Positions 58,991-64,000 of a DNA stretch of 64,000 bases are shown one piece after another. A program made the translations under genes and the position numbers. The DNA lies in NCBI GenBank assembly GCA_947471745.1, contig CANJKZ010000781.1, positions 310,001 through 374,000 on the forward strand. Reading direction: 5' to 3'. The number at the start of each line of letters is the position of its first letter. Positions within the stretch are counted from its first letter, which is position 1. The stretch comes from Closterium sp. Naga37s-1 (Eukaryota > Streptophyta > Zygnematophyceae > Desmidiales > Closteriaceae). The notes below the pieces were generated by a model, which was given only the letters and a program-made list of their open reading frames with translations, was not told the origin of the DNA and ran no database searches.

Positions 58991-59121
58991 TGTTGTGTGA
59001 AAGAATGAGGAATGAATGCACTAGGAAACAGGTGGGTACAAGTAGGAAAACCTAAAAGTGTTGTACCCCATATTGTCTACCCCACTACAGTCTACACAGA
59101 CTATAGCATATAGGTTTGACA
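58991..59121 (-). repeat. 3' LTR of I
   Basis: 131 bp. Related to the LTRs of D and E only in short blocks such as ggggtac. Confidence 0.88.
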
Positions 59122-59318
59122 CACCCCCATAGGCAAAGTGGGGGAGAACAAGGGGTCACAAGACCAGTCAAGCAAAGCAAAGCAAGCTCAGGGTGGATCA
59201 CAACGTCACCACACATTCCGAGCACAAGTTCAAGGCCACAAGGCCAGTTCACATGCAAGATCATATATAAAGGTAAACAAGCAAGGGCAGGTATAGAAAG
59301 ATCACAGTACAAGCAAGG

Positions 59319-62300
59319 TCAAGAAGTCAGCAAGTGAGGCCAAGTAGGTACAAGACCTAGCATCGTACAGCAGCGCTGATGATCACAAGGCGGAAGTGCC
59401 TTGGTAAAGATATCAGCAGTGTTGGCCTTAGAGGTCACGTAAGCAAGGCGCAGCTGACCACGCTGCTGCAGCTCACGAGCAAGGAAGTAGCGAAGAGCAA
59501 TGTGCTTCGTTCTGTGCTCCAGTCTGTGCTCCCGACACAAGGCCAGCATGGCCTTGTTGTCTACGTACAGAACTGGAGGAGAACGAGGCGGCTCTCCTAG
59601 GTCAGTCAGCAGGTAGGTGAGCCAGCGTAGCTCCTGTGCAGCCATGCCCCCCGCATAGATCTCAGCCTCACAGCTGGAGCCGAGAACAGAAGACGAGCGG
59701 GTAGACCGCCACGAAACAGAGCCGGAACCAAGGCTGAAGGTGTAACCCTGTGACGACCGCTGCGTAGCCTGGTCGTCAGCCCAAGAAGCGTCTGCGTGAC
59801 CTGTGAGGGCCACTGAACGCCGCCCTCCAAGCACTAGCCCCATGCCCGACGTACTGCACAAGTAGCGCAACACCCTCTTCGCTGCAGCCATGTGCTCTGG
59901 TCGGTGTCTCCCAGGAGCAACATAGCGTGCCAAGATGCTAAGAGTGTATGCAAGGTCAGGTCGAGTGCAGGTCATCAGGTACATGAGGCAGCCAACAAGC
60001 TCTGGGTACGGGCCACTCGGCTCTACGGACTCATCCGAAGGCAGAGCTGAGAGCGAGTGGCGAGTAGACAGAGGAGTGGCCTGAGGCGAGGAGTACGTGA
60101 AGTCGAAGCGCTGAAGGACCTGCTGCACCATGTGTGACTGAGTCAGGGTAATGGTGCGCTGTGCTCTGTCCTGGGTGATCTGCAAGCCAAGGTAGCTGCG
60201 CAGTTCACCCAGGTCTGTGCACGTGTGTCTCTTCTGCAGCTCGGACTTCACGTGGGCGAGTCCAGCAGTTTCAGCAGTGGCAAAGACCAAGTCGTCGACG
60301 CACACGAGGATGTAGAACGGCGGCAAAGAGGTGTCGGTGCGCAGAAATAGCGACGGGTCAGCAGTAGAAGGAGCAAAGCCAAGAGCCGCAAGTGTAGTCC
60401 TCAGTGTGTCGTGCCACTCACGGGGCGCCTGGCGGAGACCGTAGACTGGCCGCCGTAGGCTCCACTGAGTACCAGGAGGAAACGACCCAGTGAAGCCAGG
60501 TGGGCGGCGCAGCCAGATCTCCTCGTGCAGGCTGCCCTGCAAGAAAGCTGTGCTGAAGTCAAGAGAGTGAAGCTCGTAGTCGCGCTGAGCGGCTATGTGC
60601 AGCAGCACCCGAAGAGTGGTCATCTTCGGGGTGGGAGAGAAGGTCTGAAAGTAGTCAACTCCTTGCCGCTGACTGAAGCCTCGAGCCACGTAACGCGCCT
60701 TGAAGACAGGCGGAGAACCCGGCGGCCGCTTCACCCTGAAAATCCACATGCCACTGACGATGTTCGCCCCAGGTGGGGGAACCTCGTCGACGTAGGTGCC
60801 TGTGGACTTCCAGGAAGCCATCTCTGCGTCCATGGCTGACTGCCACTGGGAGGAGTAGGGACCCTCTATCGCCTCTGCGTAAGAGCGCGGAGTCGGGATG
60901 TCTGGTGCATCCGGGTCTCCCTCAAGGGCAATCAGCATGGACACGAGATGAGGCAAAGCAGCAGCAAGACACTGGAACTCCTCCTGCCTGTCCTCAAGGA
61001 CGTCCGTGCTAAGAGCACACTCACCCCCGACGGACGGAGGGCAGACAGACTCAGACTCAGCAACAAGACTAGCAGCGTAGTCTAGACGACAGTGAGCAGC
61101 GAAGTCGACAAGCTCGGCAACTAAGGCAGACGCAGCAGTGGACTCGAAGGAAGGGTCAGTGACAACAGTAGCCAGGAGACGCGTGACAGTAGGACTGGCA
61201 GCACGAAGAGAGTCAGACTCCGGGTCAGCAAGAACAGGAAGAGAGGACTCTGGAGGAGACGGCAACGGGACACGCAGAGGAGCAGTGGAAGGACGCAGTG
61301 CCATCTGGTGTGTGCCTGGGACCGCAGGAGGACGCGGACGCGGAACACGACTACTAGTGCGAGCAGCACGAACAGGCGACGCAGGACGAGACGCAGGCGC
61401 ACGACGCTCAGCAAGACCTCCAGTAGGACCAGTGTAGGGAGAAGGAGCAGGCAGTGGGGAGGCGGGCTGTAACTGTGACTGCGACTGGTCAGGCTGTGGA
61501 CACTCTAAGGGAGGAGCAGGACCAGTAGAAGGCGGGAGACCAAGAACCTGCTCAAGGAGCGGAACGAAGTACGGCCGCGGCCGCGCAGCGCCTCCAGAAA
61601 CAGCAGGGACAGCACCAGTACCCCCAGCGGCAGCACCAGCGCCAGCAGCACCTCCAGCTCCAGCACCCCCAGCAGCTCCAGCTCAAGCAGCTCCAGCAGC
61701 ACCTACTCCAGCAGGACCGCCAGCTCTAGCACCAGGAGCACCTCCAGGCCCAGCAGCTCCAGTACCCCCAGCAGCACCAGCAGCTCCAGTACCTCCAGCA
61801 GCACTAGCAGCACCTCCAGCAGGACCAGCTCCAGCAGCCCCAGCAGCACCCCCAGTCCCAGCAGCTCCAGTACCGCCAGTACGAGCACCTCTAGGACCAG
61901 TGGCTTCAGCACCTCCAGCGCCGACCCCAGGGTCAGCAGCAACACCAACTCCAGTAGGCTCAGCGCCCTCAGCTGTAGCTCCAGCAGCACCACGGAGGCT
62001 GCAACAGTACCGAGAGTACCACTCACGCAGCTGCTGGGAAGAGAGAGCGCCCCCATGCGCAGCACCCCCAGGCTCAGGACCTCCAGACCCAGCACCCACA
62101 GGGACAGCACCCCCAGGCTCAGCACCTGCAGTCTCTGCACCCCCAGGCTCAGCACCCGCAGTCCCCGCACCCCCAGGCGCAGCACCCCCAGTCTCCGCAC
62201 CCCCAGACTCAGCACTCCCAGTCGGAGTACCTCCAGACCCAGCACCACCAGGCTCAGCACGCTCAGTACCTCGCGCAGGACCAGAGTCGACAGCTACCTC

Positions 62301-62989
62301 GACAGGCTCGACCGGGTCTACCTGGGAAACACCTGAGGGAGCGGGACCCTGGGGAGGCAAGGGGTCTACCAAGGCAGCACCTGGCGTGAGGAAGAGCGGC
62401 GGAGGGGGGAGCGGGGCAGTGCGGTAGGGGAAGAGACGGTAGAAGGGGACCGACTCGTCAAACGTGACGTCCTGGGAGGAGAGAACACGGCGCGAGGTGG
62501 GGTGGTAAAACTGCCAACCAGGCGTGTCAGGGGGGAAGCCAAGGAAGACGCAGGGAACAGCATGGGGGGACAGCTTGTCCGCAGACAAGTCGCGGACAAA
62601 AGCCCGAGATCCCCAGACACGAAACGCAGACGCATCGCCAACCTTCCCCGTCCACCGCAGAGTAGGGGAGGTCTCCGGCAAGGAGACCCGGGGCTGAAGG
62701 TTGATCTGATGCGCCGCGTACTGAACCGCAAACGGCCACAGAAAATGGGGAGCAGCCGCATGGATCATGGACGTACGAGCGACGTCCATGACCATGCCAA
62801 TGCGGCGCTCAGCAATCCCATTTTGCTGTGGAGAGGCCGGAAGCGTGAACGTCTGGCGGATGCCCTGTGCACGACAGAAGGCTCGCAGAAGGTCAGAGGA
62901 AAACTCACCTCCTCTGTCGGAGTGCAGACGCAGGACAGGAAAGTCCGAGCCGAAACTCTCTCTGAGCTGGAGACGAGCTGCGCGGATCC
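59319..62989 (-). pseudogene. Element I integrase, linker, RT and RNase H
   Basis: One frame with a single TGA at 61683-61685 in the linker. Integrase core: HSDRGGEF, with the second catalytic Asp kept, at about 62,915, and ARTSMIHAAAPHFLWPF. The linker (about 62,300-61,680) is rich in GGAEP/GGAG units. The RT active site reads ILVCVDDLVFA, with Cys for the usual Tyr of YVDD. RNase H has TGHADASWADD and YVDNKA. Apart from that stop and the insertion of J it is well preserved. Confidence 0.9.
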
Positions 62990-64000
62990 TGTCAGAATGT
63001 TGTATTTGTCTAGCCTGCAGTGGGGTACTCTATAGCGAGTACAGCCCAATCTAGGGTTTCCTATATGTACTCAACTGCTTGCTAGTGAACCTCCTCCTTT
63101 CTTCATTCTTACTTTCTACTGCTAGTTCTGACATGGTATCAGAGGGCGGCATGTCTGCCGCCTTCCTGTGTATGGGCCCACCACCCGCTTCCGCTGCCCT
63201 ACTGTCCGCCGCGCGCCCCGTGGTGCGCGGCGGCGAAACCCTAATTTCTGCCCGCCGCGCGCTCGGGGCGCCTGGCGGTTTTCCCTTCCGTGGCGCCCGT
63301 CGTGGTGCCCTTGGGGGGGCCTCCGCGGTCCCCTCCCGTCGAAGCGCCCGTCGAGGCGCTCTCGGGGACCCGCGCGGCCTCCCCTCCCGTCGCCCGTCGA
63401 GGCGACCTCGGGGACCCGCGCGGCCTCCCCTCCCGTCGCCCGTCGAGGCGACCTTGGGGGCCCGCGCGGCCTCCCCACCAGTCGCCCGTCGTGGCGACCA
63501 CGGGGGCCGCGCGCGGTCCCCTCCCGTCGCCCGTCGAGGCGACTTCGGGGGCCGTGCGCGGCCCTCCCCGTCGCCCGTCGAAGCGACTTTGGGGGCCGTG
63601 CGCGGCCCTCCCCGTCGCCCGTCGAGGCGACTTCGGGGGGCCCGCGTGGCACCCTCCCTGTCGCCCGTCGAGGTGGCTCTGGGGGCCCGTCGCGGCGCCC
63701 TCCCTGGTGCCCGTCGCGGCGCCCCGGGGGGGGGCCGCGCGGCTCCCTTCTCGTCGCCCCTCGGGGCGCCCTGGGGGCCGTGCGTTTCCCCCCCCCCCCC
63801 CCCTCCTCCTACCTTTCACCTGCAGCGGCCGCCCCTGGAGCCGCCCGCCACTGCAGCAGCCGCCCCTGGAGCAGCCCGCACCTGCAGCAGCCGCCCCTGG
63901 AGCAGCCCGCACCTGCAGCAGCCGCCCCTGGAGCAGCCCGCACCTGCAGCAGCCGCCCCTGGAGCAGCCCGTGCCTGCAGCAGCCGCCCCTGGAGCAGCC
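62990..64000 (+). mobile_element. LTR retrotransposon J, 5' end only
   Basis: A 144-bp LTR (62990-63133, tgtcagaatg...gttctgaca) is inserted after gatcc in the integrase of I. PBS tggtatcagaggg follows at 63134. The rest to the window end is GC-rich leader: about 63,290-63,720 repeats a cccgtcgaggcgac-type unit, and 63,820-64,000 is a 31-bp array. No gag start is reached, so the family is not determined; LTR style and leader resemble the A/B/D/E family. Confidence 0.88.
63820..64000. repeat. 31-bp tandem array in the J leader
   Basis: Five to six copies of a 31-bp unit (cctgcagcagccgcccctgg then agcagcccgca), still running at the window edge. Confidence 0.9.

Larger units (their letters stand above)
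58991..62989 (-). mobile_element. Copia element I, 3' part, interrupted by J
   Basis: The 3' LTR is 58991-59121 (131 bp; plus-strand reading tgttgtgtga...gtttgaca), followed by the purine tract complement cacccccatagg. Coding sequence of the A/B/D/E family runs to 62989, where element J begins within the integrase core. The remainder, with Gag and the 5' LTR, should lie beyond J to the right of the window. Confidence 0.92.

Overview
This is eukaryotic nuclear DNA. It holds spliced genes with strong GT...AG junctions, minisatellites, MITE-like elements and many LTR retrotransposons whose primer binding sites match the plant-type initiator-Met tRNA motif (TGGTATCAGAGC-like). High GC, CAG>TAG decay of the elements and the retroelement types suggest the green lineage, perhaps a streptophyte alga. 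That placement is inference; no rRNA, tRNA or organelle marker is present to fix it.

Left host segment (1-12,814). On the minus strand, 59-1,680 holds three exons of an 18S rRNA aminocarboxypropyltransferase (TSR3) gene that runs off the left edge. A minisatellite beside it is built from copies of the exon end plus its 5' splice site. Next come a 10 x 28-bp array, a TIR element with a large internal palindrome (2,939-4,089), GC/C-rich satellites, and one exon-like fragment with a DEAD-box motif. A minus-strand gene for a secreted EGF-like protein ('gene L') starts at 11,995. It is cut by a MITE-like element (6,486-7,024) and a 3'-truncated copia element A (7,057-11,207). Two of its later exons survive at 5,985-6,358.

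Nested block (12,815-47,688). One Ty3/gypsy chromovirus (F, minus strand, about 5.46 kb once emptied) carries copia element C (+, about 6.07 kb emptied) in its left LTR. C in turn carries three further copia elements: B (+), D (-) and E (+). F also carries a small non-autonomous LTR element G and a TA-flanked MITE. Every LTR insertion is proved by a 5-bp target duplication: F gtctc, C ttgta, B gagga, D tcaac, E aagtc, G ccagc.

Right segment (47,694-64,000). 'Gene R' (+, from 48,686) is a head-to-head paralogue of gene L, with the same signal peptide, matching exon lengths and the same phases. Its seventh coding exon carries a stop and a 4-bp duplication. A second, decayed C-family element (H, minus, 52,339-58,454) follows, then a copia element I (minus, from 58,991) interrupted at 62,990 by the LTR and leader of element J, which leaves the window.

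Elements A, B, D, E and I share one coding family with short LTRs (125-134 bp); A, B and D also show its Gly-rich Gag. C and H form a second copia family (LTRs about 450 bp). Most copies are disabled. I found no prokaryotic-type system; the points of most interest are the splice-site minisatellite, the split paralogue pair and the layered retroelement stack.
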